Made by a program: the position numbers and the translations under genes. Below are positions 10,291 to 18,285 of a DNA stretch of 64,000 nt, one piece after another. A model generated the notes under the pieces. The model saw nothing but the letters and a program-made list of their open reading frames with translations. It did not search any database and was not told the origin of the DNA. The stretch spans positions 248,001 to 312,000 of the forward strand of contig NZ_CP017580.1 of assembly GCF_001806325.1 (NCBI RefSeq), written 5' to 3'. The first letter of the stretch is position 1. Every line of letters begins with the position of its first letter. The stretch is from Curtobacterium sp. BH-2-1-1. GTDB taxonomy: Bacteria > Actinomycetota > Actinomycetes > Actinomycetales > Microbacteriaceae.

Positions 10291-12987
10291 ATGGCACTCA
10301 CCGGTCGCCGTCTCGAGGTCGACCGGATCGCGACCCTCGCTGTACTCCCTCGTGAGTCCGCGATGGTCGTCGTCGGCGACCCTGGTTCCGGACGCAGCAG
10401 CGTCCTCGACGCGGTGTCCAACCGCGTCTCCCTCCCCGTCGTACGCGTCGGAGTGAACGGGAGTGAGTCCCACTGGCCCCTGGCCGGCGTGACCTCGCTC
10501 TTCACCGCACTCGACGATCCCCGTGCGACGGCCCACATCGCGCACCTCCTCCAGGGGAGCGCACCCGTCGACCGGCAGACGCCGGGGCTGGCGGCGGCGC
10601 ATGACTTCCTCGACGCCGTGCACGCCCTCACCCTGCCGCCGACGCTCGTGCTGATCGACGACCTCGACCGCATGGACGTGGAGAGCCAGGAGCTCATCGC
10701 GTTCCTCGCGTCGCGGCTCGCCGGCACCGCACTGCGCGTCGTCGCCACGGTCCGCACCGTGCCGCCGGCGGGACCGCTCGCGGCCCTGCCGACGCTCCGG
10801 ATCGAACCGCTGCCCTCGGACGAAGCACTCGTGCTCGCCCGTGACATGGCTCCGGAAGAGGCGAACGAGGGTGTCCTCGCCGTCCTCGCCGAGGAGACCG
10901 GTGGCAACCCCGGCGCACTGCGCGAGCAGCTCGCCGTGCTCAGTCGCGAGCAGCTGAACGGCTCCGAGCCGCTCGTGCTGCCGCTCCGACCGACCCCGAC
11001 CACCGAGGCCATCGCGGCCCTGGTGCTCGGTTCCGCAGCAGGACGCGATCTGGACGTCCTGGCGCGGTTGGCCCTCGTCCCCGTGGCGAAGACCACCGGT
11101 TGGGACCGCGACGAGCTCGACGACCTGGCACACGCCGGACTCACCACCGTCAAGGGGCAGACCGTCTCGGTCCGCGATCCCCTGGTCCGTTCCGCGCTGT
11201 ACTGGCGGATGCCGGCACGGGACCGTCGGGCCGCGCACACGGAACTCGCCGCGGCGAGCGCCGAGTCCGACCCGCGTGCGGCCGCGTGGCACCACAGCTT
11301 CGTCGACGACGTCCCGGACGTGGTCGCGCTGCTCCGTGCAGCCCGCTCGTACGTGGTGGACGGGAACGCCCAGGCGGCGGTCGTGCTCACCGAGCGCGCC
11401 CTGCACATCGGTTCGGGGCACGAGGACGAGCACGCTGCGCTCCTCGGTGTCGCCGAGGCCCTGCTGGCGAACCGGCTGCTCGGCTTCGCCGCGCGGTACC
11501 TCGCCGCGATCCGGCCGTTCCGCTCCACGGCGGACGAGACCCGTCGGCTCCGTCTGTCGTACTCGGTGCAGTACCTCAGCGGCGACGCCGTGCACGCGGA
11601 CGAGCTCCTCGTGCCGGTCGACCCCGAGAACGCCGCCGAGGCGGACGCGCTCGGTGGGCTCCTCGCGATGGTCGCGTGCTTCCGGGCCGAGGCCTGGGAG
11701 CTCGACCACGCCAGGGACCTCCTCGCCCGGGCCGAGCCGCTCAAGCGGTCCGCGTCGCAGCACACCCTGGAGATCACGGAGACCGCGCACGAGCTCATCG
11801 CCGCGGTCGACGGGACCCTCCCGGCCGACACGGCGCTCCACGACGGGCTCTCCACCACGACGCTGGTGGGCATGTCCGACCCGGCGCTGCTGCTCCTCGC
11901 CCACGCGTTGAGCATCGCCGAGCGGTACCGCAGCGCCCGCCGCGTGTTCGCTCTCGTCCTCGCCCGGGGACAGGAGGCCATGCCGGTCTGGACCGAGGCC
12001 GCCCGCTACCTGTCCGCCGAGAACGAGGTGCGCTCCGGCAACTTCCGGCAGGCGCTCCGCGCGATCGACGTGTGGGAAGCCGGGTCGTCGGTGGTCGAGC
12101 GGCTCCGTGAGCCGTCCCGTGCCATCGCGCTCGCCTGGCGGCACTTCGCCGAGGGGCGCTCCCCCGAGGCGCTCGAGGTCCTCGACCGGTGCCTCGCGCA
12201 GCGTTCCACGAACCGTCTGTGGGGTGCGACCGCCAAGCTGCACGCCCTGCGCGGTCGGGTCCTGCTGCTCGACGGTCGGCTCGACGAGGCCGCGGCCTCG
12301 CTCGAGGCGGCGGACGCCATCGGTCGCTCGCTGCGGAACCCGGCGGTGCTCCGGCACCTCGGCGACCTGGTGGAGGCGTACTCGCGCCTCGACCGGATCG
12401 ACGACGCCCGGGCGATCGCCGCGCGGCTCGCGGCGGACCACCACGCCCGCCCGTCGCGCTGGGGCGCCCTCGTCCTGGCGCGGAGCCTCGCGCTCGTCGC
12501 GGACGACACCACCCGTGACACCGCGCGTCGCCGTGCACTGGAGCTGTTCCAGCCGCACGACTCGCAGTTCGAACGTGCTCGGACCTTCGCGGCACTCGCT
12601 GCCGTGGGGACCCCGACGGAGCGTCCGCGCCTCGGTGCGGCCGCTGCGGCGGCGTACGAGGCGGCGGGGCTCCGGCGTCCGCTGGCCACCCCGGCCGCGA
12701 CGGTCGCGATGCCGGTCTTCGGCTCGCCGACGTCGCTCCGGTCCGGGCCGGTGCTGTCCGCGCAGATGCCCGGGACGCCGCGCAGCGCGCCGGACGCCTC
12801 TGCCGTGCTCACCTCGCTCACCGCGGAGGAGCGCGCCGTCGTGCAGAAGGTGACGGAGGGGTACCGCAACCGCGAGATCGCCTCGTCGCTCTTCATGTCG
12901 CAGCGGACAGTGGAGCTGCGGCTGACGCAGATCTACCGCAAGGTGGGAGCGCGCTCGCGGTCGCACCTGGTCGCGCTGCTCACGTAG
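10291..12987 (+). CDS. LAL-type LuxR family transcriptional regulator with AAA ATPase-like domain
   Basis: Large (898-residue) regulator of the LuxR/MalT type. An N-terminal P-loop NTPase domain has GDPGSGRSS (about residues 27-35) and a Walker B LVLIDDLDR (about residue 115). A long helical, TPR-like middle follows, then a C-terminal LuxR helix-turn-helix (LTAEERAVVQKVTEGYRNRE and VELRLTQIYRKVGARSR). GGAGG lies 10 bases before the ATG. In the P-loop the usual GK[ST] is GRS, so the catalytic lysine is an arginine; the protein may bind but not hydrolyse ATP. A palindromic repeat 22 bases past the stop ends the unit. Targets are unknown. Confidence 0.88.
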   Translation: MALTGRRLEVDRIATLAVLPRESAMVVVGDPGSGRSSVLDAVSNRVSLPVVRVGVNGSESHWPLAGVTSLFTALDDPRATAHIAHLLQGSAPVDRQTPGLAAAHDFLDAVHALTLPPTLVLIDDLDRMDVESQELIAFLASRLAGTALRVVATVRTVPPAGPLAALPTLRIEPLPSDEALVLARDMAPEEANEGVLAVLAEETGGNPGALREQLAVLSREQLNGSEPLVLPLRPTPTTEAIAALVLGSAAGRDLDVLARLALVPVAKTTGWDRDELDDLAHAGLTTVKGQTVSVRDPLVRSALYWRMPARDRRAAHTELAAASAESDPRAAAWHHSFVDDVPDVVALLRAARSYVVDGNAQAAVVLTERALHIGSGHEDEHAALLGVAEALLANRLLGFAARYLAAIRPFRSTADETRRLRLSYSVQYLSGDAVHADELLVPVDPENAAEADALGGLLAMVACFRAEAWELDHARDLLARAEPLKRSASQHTLEITETAHELIAAVDGTLPADTALHDGLSTTTLVGMSDPALLLLAHALSIAERYRSARRVFALVLARGQEAMPVWTEAARYLSAENEVRSGNFRQALRAIDVWEAGSSVVERLREPSRAIALAWRHFAEGRSPEALEVLDRCLAQRSTNRLWGATAKLHALRGRVLLLDGRLDEAAASLEAADAIGRSLRNPAVLRHLGDLVEAYSRLDRIDDARAIAARLAADHHARPSRWGALVLARSLALVADDTTRDTARRRALELFQPHDSQFERARTFAALAAVGTPTERPRLGAAAAAAYEAAGLRRPLATPAATVAMPVFGSPTSLRSGPVLSAQMPGTPRSAPDASAVLTSLTAEERAVVQKVTEGYRNREIASSLFMSQRTVELRLTQIYRKVGARSRSHLVALLT

Positions 12988-13009
12988 TCGAGACGCGACC
13001 CACCACCGG

Positions 13010-13047
13010 ACGGGAGGCGCGGTGCCAGCTGGCACCGCGCCTCCCGT
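13010..13047. repeat. Palindromic repeat, GGAGGCGCG family (perfect 38-bp palindrome)
   Basis: Two 19-base arms (13010-13028 and 13029-13047) are exact reverse complements with no loop. Each contains GGGAGGCGCGGTGCC or its complement. It lies 22 bases past the LAL regulator stop. It is the cleanest copy of a family found at gene ends at six or more places in this window. It may act as a terminator in RNA. Confidence 0.85.
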
Positions 13048-13268
13048 TCGTCGTCGGTGCGGGCCGTGGATGCGGGTTGCGGGACTCCGCACGCCCTGTC
13101 CTCCGAACGGGGGACCGCTCGCGGTGAACCGCAAGAGCGGGCGACGACCGTTGCCGTGTCACCGACCGGCGGGTGATGCTTCTCGTGCACCGACCGCCGT
13201 GCTCCTCCGGGAGCCCGCCCGTGGTACCCCGTCCGGTACCCGAACCGTCGGCCCACGAACGCCGTCGT

Positions 13269-13293
13269 CCGTCCTCGCCTGATCCGAGGACGG
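13269..13293. promoter_or_regulatory. Hairpin in the region upstream of glmS
   Basis: CCGTCCTCG (13269-13277) and CGAGGACGG (13285-13293) form a 9-bp stem with a 7-base loop. The 357 bases between the palindrome at 13047 and glmS hold no supported gene. A GAAGGGAAACC Shine-Dalgarno stretch precedes the glmS ATG. I see no match to the glmS ribozyme core. Confidence 0.35.
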
Positions 13294-13404
13294 GCGGCGG
13301 CCCGGGCCGGCGGACCGGACGCACGGCAGACCCGACGGCGGTCGGTGCCGCAAGGCTCCTCCCTCCCCCACCCGAGCTGCTCCTCCCACCCGAAGGGAAA
13401 CCAG

Positions 13405-15219
13405 ATGTGCGGCATCATCGCGGCCCGCGTCACCGACGACGCGTCCCCCTACCTGCTCGACGGACTCGAACGACTCGAGTACCGCGGGTACGACTCGGCG
13501 GGCATCGCCGTCCGGACCGCCCACGGCGGCACCGAGACCATCCGGTCCGTGTCGCGCGTCGGTGACCTGCGCACGCTCGTCGCCGCACGCTCCGGCGACG
13601 CGCTGACGGGGGTCGGCATCGGGCACACCCGGTGGGCGACGCACGGCGTGGTCCGCGAGGCGAACGCGCACCCGCACGCCGACTGCTCCGGCCGGATCAG
13701 CATCGTGCACAACGGCATCGTCGAGAACGCCGACCGGCTCCGTGCGACGCTCGAGCGCCAGGGCCACGTGTTCTCGTCGGACGTCGACTCCGAGGTCATC
13801 GCGCACCTCGTCGAGCGGGCGCTCGCGGTGGACCCGGACCTTATGCTCGCGGTGCAGATCGCGACCGCGCAGCTCGAGGGCTCGTGGGCGATCGTGGTGC
13901 TCGACGCCCGGGACGGCCGCATGGTCGTCGCCGCCGAGCGCTCCCCCCTCGTCGTCGCACGGTCCGCCCGCGGCGACTTCGTGGCGAGCGACATCGGTGC
14001 GATCGCCGAGTGGTGCGAGACCTTCGTGGCACTCCGCGACGGCGACGTCGTCGAACTCGGCGAGGCCTGGACGTGGTCGTCCTCCGGCGTCACGGTCCCC
14101 GTGCCCTTCCCGACGCCGTCCCCGTTCGCCGCGACCGCGCTCGACCTCGGCGACCACCCGGACCACATGGCGAAGGAGATCGAGGAGCAGCCCGAGGTCG
14201 TCGCCTCGATCCTCGACCGGGTCGCCCGCCGGGCCGCCGACGGCAGCATGTGGGTCGGCCTGGGGCTCCCCGGGTTCCACCGACTGGCGATCGTCGCGTG
14301 CGGCACCTCGCTCAACGCCGGGCAGGTGATCGCCACCGCGCTGCGCGGGATCGGCGGCGTGCCGACGGACATCGTCGTCGCGAGCGAGGCCGACCAGGCG
14401 GTGCTCGGCCCGGACACGCTCGTGGTCGCCATCAGCCAGTCCGGCGAAACCGCCGACGTCCTCCGCGCCCTCGACCGCTTCGAGGACCGGCACCCGGTGC
14501 TCGCGCTCACGAACAACGTGCACTCGTCCCTGGCCCGCCGGGCGGACGCCGTGCTCGACTGCCACGCCGGCCCCGAGATCGGTGTCGCCGCGACGAAGAC
14601 GTTCACCGCGCAGGTCGTCGTCGGCGTCGCCGCGGTGATCTCCGCGCTCGTCGCCTCGGGTCGGATCGACGGCGAACGCGCGGCCGCGCTCGTCGGCGAG
14701 CTCTCCGACCTCCCCGCCCGCATCGACCACGCCGCCGCGATCGCCGCCGACCGCATCCCGCTGCTCGTCTCGAGCGTCAAGGAAGCGACCGGCTTCCTCT
14801 TCCTCGGCCGCGGCGCCGGGCTGCCCTACGCGGCCGAGGGCGCGCTCAAGCTCAAGGAGCTCAGCTACCGCTGGGCCGAGGCCTACCCGGCCGGCGAGCT
14901 GAAGCACGGCCCGCTCGCGCTCGTCGACGAGGGCACCCCGGTCGTGGTCATCGACCACGGCGACCACCGACTGCAGGCGAACATCGCCGAGGTCCGTGCC
15001 CGCGGCGGGTTCGTCATCACGATCGGCGGCGAGGGGTCGGACATCCCCGCACTCGGCCGTCGCATCGTCGGCGACCTCGCCTGGGGTCGCGCGACCGCAC
15101 CGTGGGGTCCGCTCGAGGCCGTCGTCCCGCTGCAGATGCTCGCCCGCGAACTCGCGCTCCAGCTGGGGTGCGACGTGGACAAGCCGAGGAACCTCGCCAA
15201 GTCGGTGACGGTCGAATAG
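13405..15219 (+). CDS. glmS: Glutamine--fructose-6-phosphate aminotransferase (isomerizing)
   Basis: First committed step toward UDP-N-acetylglucosamine for peptidoglycan: makes glucosamine-6-phosphate from fructose-6-phosphate and glutamine. At 604 residues the length is normal. The protein starts MCGIIAARV, so Cys2 becomes the N-terminal nucleophile after Met removal. GlnAT motifs follow (YRGYDSAGIAV, HTRWATHG). Two SIS isomerase domains carry ACGTSLNAG, SQSGETADVL and the C-terminal KPRNLAKSVTVE. The ATG at 13405 follows GAAGGGAAACCAG. The frame extends upstream, but Cys2 fixes the start. Confidence 0.96.
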   Translation: MCGIIAARVTDDASPYLLDGLERLEYRGYDSAGIAVRTAHGGTETIRSVSRVGDLRTLVAARSGDALTGVGIGHTRWATHGVVREANAHPHADCSGRISIVHNGIVENADRLRATLERQGHVFSSDVDSEVIAHLVERALAVDPDLMLAVQIATAQLEGSWAIVVLDARDGRMVVAAERSPLVVARSARGDFVASDIGAIAEWCETFVALRDGDVVELGEAWTWSSSGVTVPVPFPTPSPFAATALDLGDHPDHMAKEIEEQPEVVASILDRVARRAADGSMWVGLGLPGFHRLAIVACGTSLNAGQVIATALRGIGGVPTDIVVASEADQAVLGPDTLVVAISQSGETADVLRALDRFEDRHPVLALTNNVHSSLARRADAVLDCHAGPEIGVAATKTFTAQVVVGVAAVISALVASGRIDGERAAALVGELSDLPARIDHAAAIAADRIPLLVSSVKEATGFLFLGRGAGLPYAAEGALKLKELSYRWAEAYPAGELKHGPLALVDEGTPVVVIDHGDHRLQANIAEVRARGGFVITIGGEGSDIPALGRRIVGDLAWGRATAPWGPLEAVVPLQMLARELALQLGCDVDKPRNLAKSVTVE

Positions 15220-15248
15220 CCAGGCACACGCGCTTCAACCGCCTGACG

Positions 15249-15383
15249 GTGTTCCTCGCCGTCCTCACGGCGCTCGCCATCGTCGCGACGGTCATCGTCA
15301 TCGCCGCGACGCTGGTGCCGTCGTTGCTCCCCCAGGGTCTTGCCGGGTTCGTCACGGACGGTGCTGCGATCCTGGTCTCTTGA
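15249..15383 (+). CDS. Possible small single-pass membrane protein coupled to the M50 protease
   Basis: A 44-residue ORF from GTG at 15249, mostly one hydrophobic helix (FLAVLTALAIVATVIVIAA) with a short polar C-terminus. The frame is open back to the glmS stop region and that extension (RHTRFNRLT) looks like a basic cytoplasmic flank. The real start could therefore be a rare codon further up, such as CTG at 15243. Its TGA overlaps the TTG start of the next gene (TTGA at 15380-15383), a coupling arrangement. No Shine-Dalgarno sequence is obvious. The helix-like composition argues for a real gene; the missing canonical start argues against. Confidence 0.42.
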   Translation: MFLAVLTALAIVATVIVIAATLVPSLLPQGLAGFVTDGAAILVS

Positions 15384-16093
15384 CCACCGCAGCCCCGCCC
15401 CTCGTCGTCGTCGCGCTCCTCGTGGGCGCGGTCCTGCCGTTCGTGCCGTTCGTCGGCCGGGTGGCGCGCATCGCCGCGACGATCGCGCACGAGGTCGGGC
15501 ACGCCGTCGTCGTCGTGCCGTTCGGCGGACGCATCCAGCGCATCGAGCTGCACCCGGACGGCTCGGGCGAGGCCTGGGTCCAGCTCGGCCGGGTCCCCGG
15601 TGCGATCCGGTGGCTCGTGCGGATCGTGAACCTGTACGCCGGCTACAGCGCGCCGCTCTGGGCCGGCGTGCTGCTCGTGACCGGGGTGCTGCACGGGTCG
15701 AGGTGGGTGCCCGTCGTGGTCCTCGGCGTCGTGGGGCTCGTCGCGCTCGCGTTCGTGCGGAACTGGTTCGGGATCCTCGTGGTCCTCGGCTTCGACGCGC
15801 TCGCGCTCTGGGTCGCCCTGCGCCCGTCCGAGACCACCGTGCTCGTCGTCGCCGCGGTCGGTGCGTTCTTCGTCGTGGACGGGATGCGCTCGGTGGTGCG
15901 GGTCGCCCGGTGGCTCGCGACCGGGGCCCGTGTGCAGACCGACTTCCACATCGCCGCGGCCGAGATGCGGGTACCGGCGACGGTGTGGTTCGTGCTGTTC
16001 GTCGCCGTGAACGCCGCCGCGGTGTGGCTCGCGCGCGGTCCGCTGCTCGAGGTGTGGGCGACCGTCTCCGACGGGGTGCGCGCGCTGTTCTGA
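15380..16093 (+). CDS. M50 family membrane metallopeptidase
   Basis: Predicted intramembrane zinc protease of 237 residues (M50B-like). A first hydrophobic helix (about residues 7-25) is followed by the zinc-binding motif in TIAHEVGHAVV (HEVGH at about residues 37-41). Four to five further helices follow. The second metal ligand is not obvious by eye. The start is TTG at 15380, overlapping the stop of the small membrane ORF. Homologues in actinobacteria are mostly uncharacterised; a role in membrane protein turnover or site-2-type signalling is inference. A 46-bp direct repeat lies downstream. Confidence 0.75.
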   Translation: MTTAAPPLVVVALLVGAVLPFVPFVGRVARIAATIAHEVGHAVVVVPFGGRIQRIELHPDGSGEAWVQLGRVPGAIRWLVRIVNLYAGYSAPLWAGVLLVTGVLHGSRWVPVVVLGVVGLVALAFVRNWFGILVVLGFDALALWVALRPSETTVLVVAAVGAFFVVDGMRSVVRVARWLATGARVQTDFHIAAAEMRVPATVWFVLFVAVNAAAVWLARGPLLEVWATVSDGVRALF

Positions 16094-16153
16094 CGCGTGC
16101 GGCGGGCGGCAGTCGGCGGCGGCGGGTTGTTGGCCGACTCGGAACGACATCGT

Positions 16154-16272
16154 CGCTGTCGTACGACATCGACGTCGTCGCACCCCCGCGCGCGCAACAG
16201 TTGCGCCCGCGCGGCAACGACGAGCCCGCTGTCGTACGACATCGACGTCGTCGCACCCCCGCGCGCGCAACA
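16154..16272. repeat. Two perfect 46-bp direct repeats
   Basis: Copies 16154-16199 and 16227-16272 are identical and 73 bases apart. Each contains the palindrome GTCGTACGAC and ends in a GC-alternating tract (CGCGCGCGCAACA). The spacer's TTGCGCCCGCGC nearly mirrors that tract, so the unit could also fold. The repeat ends 11 bases before the NUDIX ATG, so it spans that gene's promoter region. Confidence 0.85.
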
Positions 16273-16283
16273 ACGCTGCGAGG

Positions 16284-16826
16284 ATGACGACGATGCACCT
16301 CGACGACGTGACCACCGCCCTCGCCGCGACGACCGCTCCGCACCGCGACCGCTTCCTCGCGTTCGTGCGGACCCACGGCGACGCGGCACTCCGACGCGAC
16401 GGCGGCCCGGAGCACCTCACCGCGTCGTGCTTCGTGTTCTCGCCCGACCTCGGGAGCGTGTTGCTGTGCCTGCACCGCAAGGGCCGGTTCTGGGTGCAGT
16501 TCGGGGGACACCTCGAACCGGGTGACCGCGACCTCGCCGACGCCGCCCGTCGCGAGGCCCGCGAGGAGTCGGGCATCGCCGACCTCGACCTGCTCAGCAC
16601 CTCCGTGGCCGATCTCGACCGTCACGACCTGCACGGGGGCTTCGCCTGCGCCGCGCACTGGGACGTCGGCTTCGTCGCCGTGGTCGATCCCGCTCGGGCG
16701 ACCACCGTCAGCGACGAGAGCGACGACGTCCGGTGGTTCGCCCTCGACGCACTGCCCGAGGGCCTCGCGCCCGGGCTGCCCGCACGCCTGGCCGCGGTGG
16801 TCGCCACGGTCGCGCACCGCGACTGA
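16284..16826 (+). CDS. NUDIX hydrolase
   Basis: Predicted nucleoside-diphosphate-X pyrophosphohydrolase of 180 residues; substrate unknown. The NUDIX box is visible as GGHLEPGDRDL...REAREESGI (about residues 74-98). It matches G-x5-E-x7-RE-U-x-EE-x-G-U except that the first acidic position is Asp (GD) rather than Glu. The catalytic REAREES core is intact. ATG at 16284 follows GCGAGG closely; an in-frame ATG 9 bases later is an alternative start. The gene is directly downstream of the 46-bp repeats and is followed by a palindromic terminator-like repeat starting at the base after its stop. Confidence 0.85.
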   Translation: MTTMHLDDVTTALAATTAPHRDRFLAFVRTHGDAALRRDGGPEHLTASCFVFSPDLGSVLLCLHRKGRFWVQFGGHLEPGDRDLADAARREAREESGIADLDLLSTSVADLDRHDLHGGFACAAHWDVGFVAVVDPARATTVSDESDDVRWFALDALPEGLAPGLPARLAAVVATVAHRD

Positions 16827-16876
16827 CACCGGACGGGAGGCGCGGTGCGGCGCCGACCCGCGCCTCCAGTCCGGTG
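16827..16876. repeat. Palindromic repeat, GGAGGCGCG family (imperfect)
   Basis: CACCGGAC-g-GGAGGCGCG on the left (16827-16844) pairs with CGCGCCTCC-a-GTCCGGTG on the right (to 16876), with one mismatch and a loop of about 14 bases. It begins immediately after the NUDIX stop and lies 70 bases from the convergent amidohydrolase stop. A bidirectional terminator is likely. Confidence 0.75.
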
Positions 16877-16945
16877 CGTGCGCACCTTCCGACGTCACAC
16901 GCGTCGATCGACGGGTGCAGTGTCGCGATCGCCGCGCGAACCGCG

Positions 16946-18160
16946 CTACTCCCAGGGGTGCTGCGCCAGCTCCGCCGGGTCGACGACCCGCCCACCGGCC
17001 ACCACGAGCGACCGCGGCACGCGGCGCACCAGCGCGTCCATCGGGTTCTCCGCGTCGACCAGGACGACGTCCGCGCGGGCACCGGCGACGATGTCGTGCT
17101 CCTCGTCCGTGACGAACCGTGCGCCGTCGCGCGACGCGATCTCGACCACCCGCACCAGGTCCTCGTCCCGCACCACCCCGCCGGCCCGCGCGTACTGCCA
17201 CGCGATGCCGAGCACGTCGCCGTCGCCGTAGGGGCTCCACAGGTCGCGGATGCCGTCGGTGCCGAAGCCGAACCGCACCCCCGCGTCGTCGAACTCGTGC
17301 AGCGGCAGCTGCTTCATGCGCACCGGCGCGACCGTCGTCATCGTGACCCCGAGGCCCGCCATCCGGGCGAGCAGGTCGCGGCGCCGGACCGGGTCGACGT
17401 CGACGATCGCGAAGCCGTGCGCGACGTTGACCCTGCCGGGCGCGATGCCGAGCCGCTCGACGCGGTCGAGGATCAAGTCGAACGAGAACGCCCCGAGCTC
17501 GGCGGGCTCGTGCAGGTGGACGTCGATCCCGCACCCGGTGTCGGCGGCGATGTCGAACAGGCCGTCGAGGTGCCCGACGGGGTCGCGGTCGATGAGCGAC
17601 GGGTCGAGGCCGCCGATGTGGTCCGCTCCGCCCTCCGCCGCACGGCGCAGCAGGTCGAGCACGCCGGGGCGCCGGAGCACGCCGTCCTGCGGGAACGCCA
17701 CGATCGACAGCTCGACCGCGTCGTCGAGCGCGGCACCGGCGGCGCGGACGGCCTCGATGCCCCGGAGTCCGACTCCGAGGTCGACGTCCACGTGGGTGCG
17801 CACCCGGGTGGTGCCGGTGCGGAGCGACTCCCGCAGGACCCTGGTCGCGACGGCCTCGCCCGGGATCCCGAGGGCGTCACGCCGGGCGCGCTCGTGGGCG
17901 ATCCGGCCCTGGGTCCCGCCCTCGCCGCCGTACGACTCCCACGGATGGCCCCACCAGCTCTTGTCGACGTGCGCGTGCGTGTTCACCAGCCCGGGGAGCG
18001 CGAGCTGCCCACGACCCTGCACCTCGGTCGCGCTGCCGGCCGGGACGGTGCCCGGGGGTGTGACCGCGGTGGTGCGGGAGCCGGTGACGACCACGTCGGC
18101 CCGTTCCCCTCCCCACGGTCGCACGTCGCGGATGATCAGGGTCGCGTCCTCGTCCACCAT
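16946..18160 (-). CDS. CodA-like amidohydrolase (cytosine deaminase family)
   Basis: Metal-dependent hydrolase of 404 residues in the amidohydrolase superfamily. Metal-site signatures in order are LPGLVNTHAHVDKSWW (HxH, about residue 62), IDVHLHEPAE, RVNVAHGFAI and FGTDGIRDLWSPYGDGDVL. The last closely parallels the Asp site of CodA cytosine deaminase. Cytosine, creatinine-like or N-acyl substrates are all possible, so I give no gene symbol. ATG at 18160 is chosen over one 27 bases upstream because a GGGTGGGGG stretch sits just before it. It is divergent from metY and convergent with the NUDIX gene. Confidence 0.82.
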   Translation of the reverse strand: MVDEDATLIIRDVRPWGGERADVVVTGSRTTAVTPPGTVPAGSATEVQGRGQLALPGLVNTHAHVDKSWWGHPWESYGGEGGTQGRIAHERARRDALGIPGEAVATRVLRESLRTGTTRVRTHVDVDLGVGLRGIEAVRAAGAALDDAVELSIVAFPQDGVLRRPGVLDLLRRAAEGGADHIGGLDPSLIDRDPVGHLDGLFDIAADTGCGIDVHLHEPAELGAFSFDLILDRVERLGIAPGRVNVAHGFAIVDVDPVRRRDLLARMAGLGVTMTTVAPVRMKQLPLHEFDDAGVRFGFGTDGIRDLWSPYGDGDVLGIAWQYARAGGVVRDEDLVRVVEIASRDGARFVTDEEHDIVAGARADVVLVDAENPMDALVRRVPRSLVVAGGRVVDPAELAQHPWE

Positions 18161-18285
18161 GCCCCCACCCTGCCAGTCCGGCCGCACCGGGTGTGCGCGG
18201 GACCCGCCGTAACGGAACGCCGCAAACGGGAACCGCGGAGGGAAGCCTGCGAGAGTACCGGCACGACGACGGCAGGAGGTGTCCC

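Noticed and set aside
10108..13134. Minus-strand frame of about 1,000 codons opposite the LAL regulator
   Set aside because: The plus strand carries a complete regulator with P-loop and HTH. The antisense frame has no motifs.
13048..13404. glmS ribozyme upstream of glmS
   Set aside because: No match to the ribozyme core is seen. Only a simple 9-bp hairpin is present, and the ribozyme is mainly known from Bacillota.
18190..18285. SAM-type riboswitch before metY
   Set aside because: The gap is short and I find none of the SAM-I, II or IV core motifs. A strong Shine-Dalgarno sequence alone explains the start.
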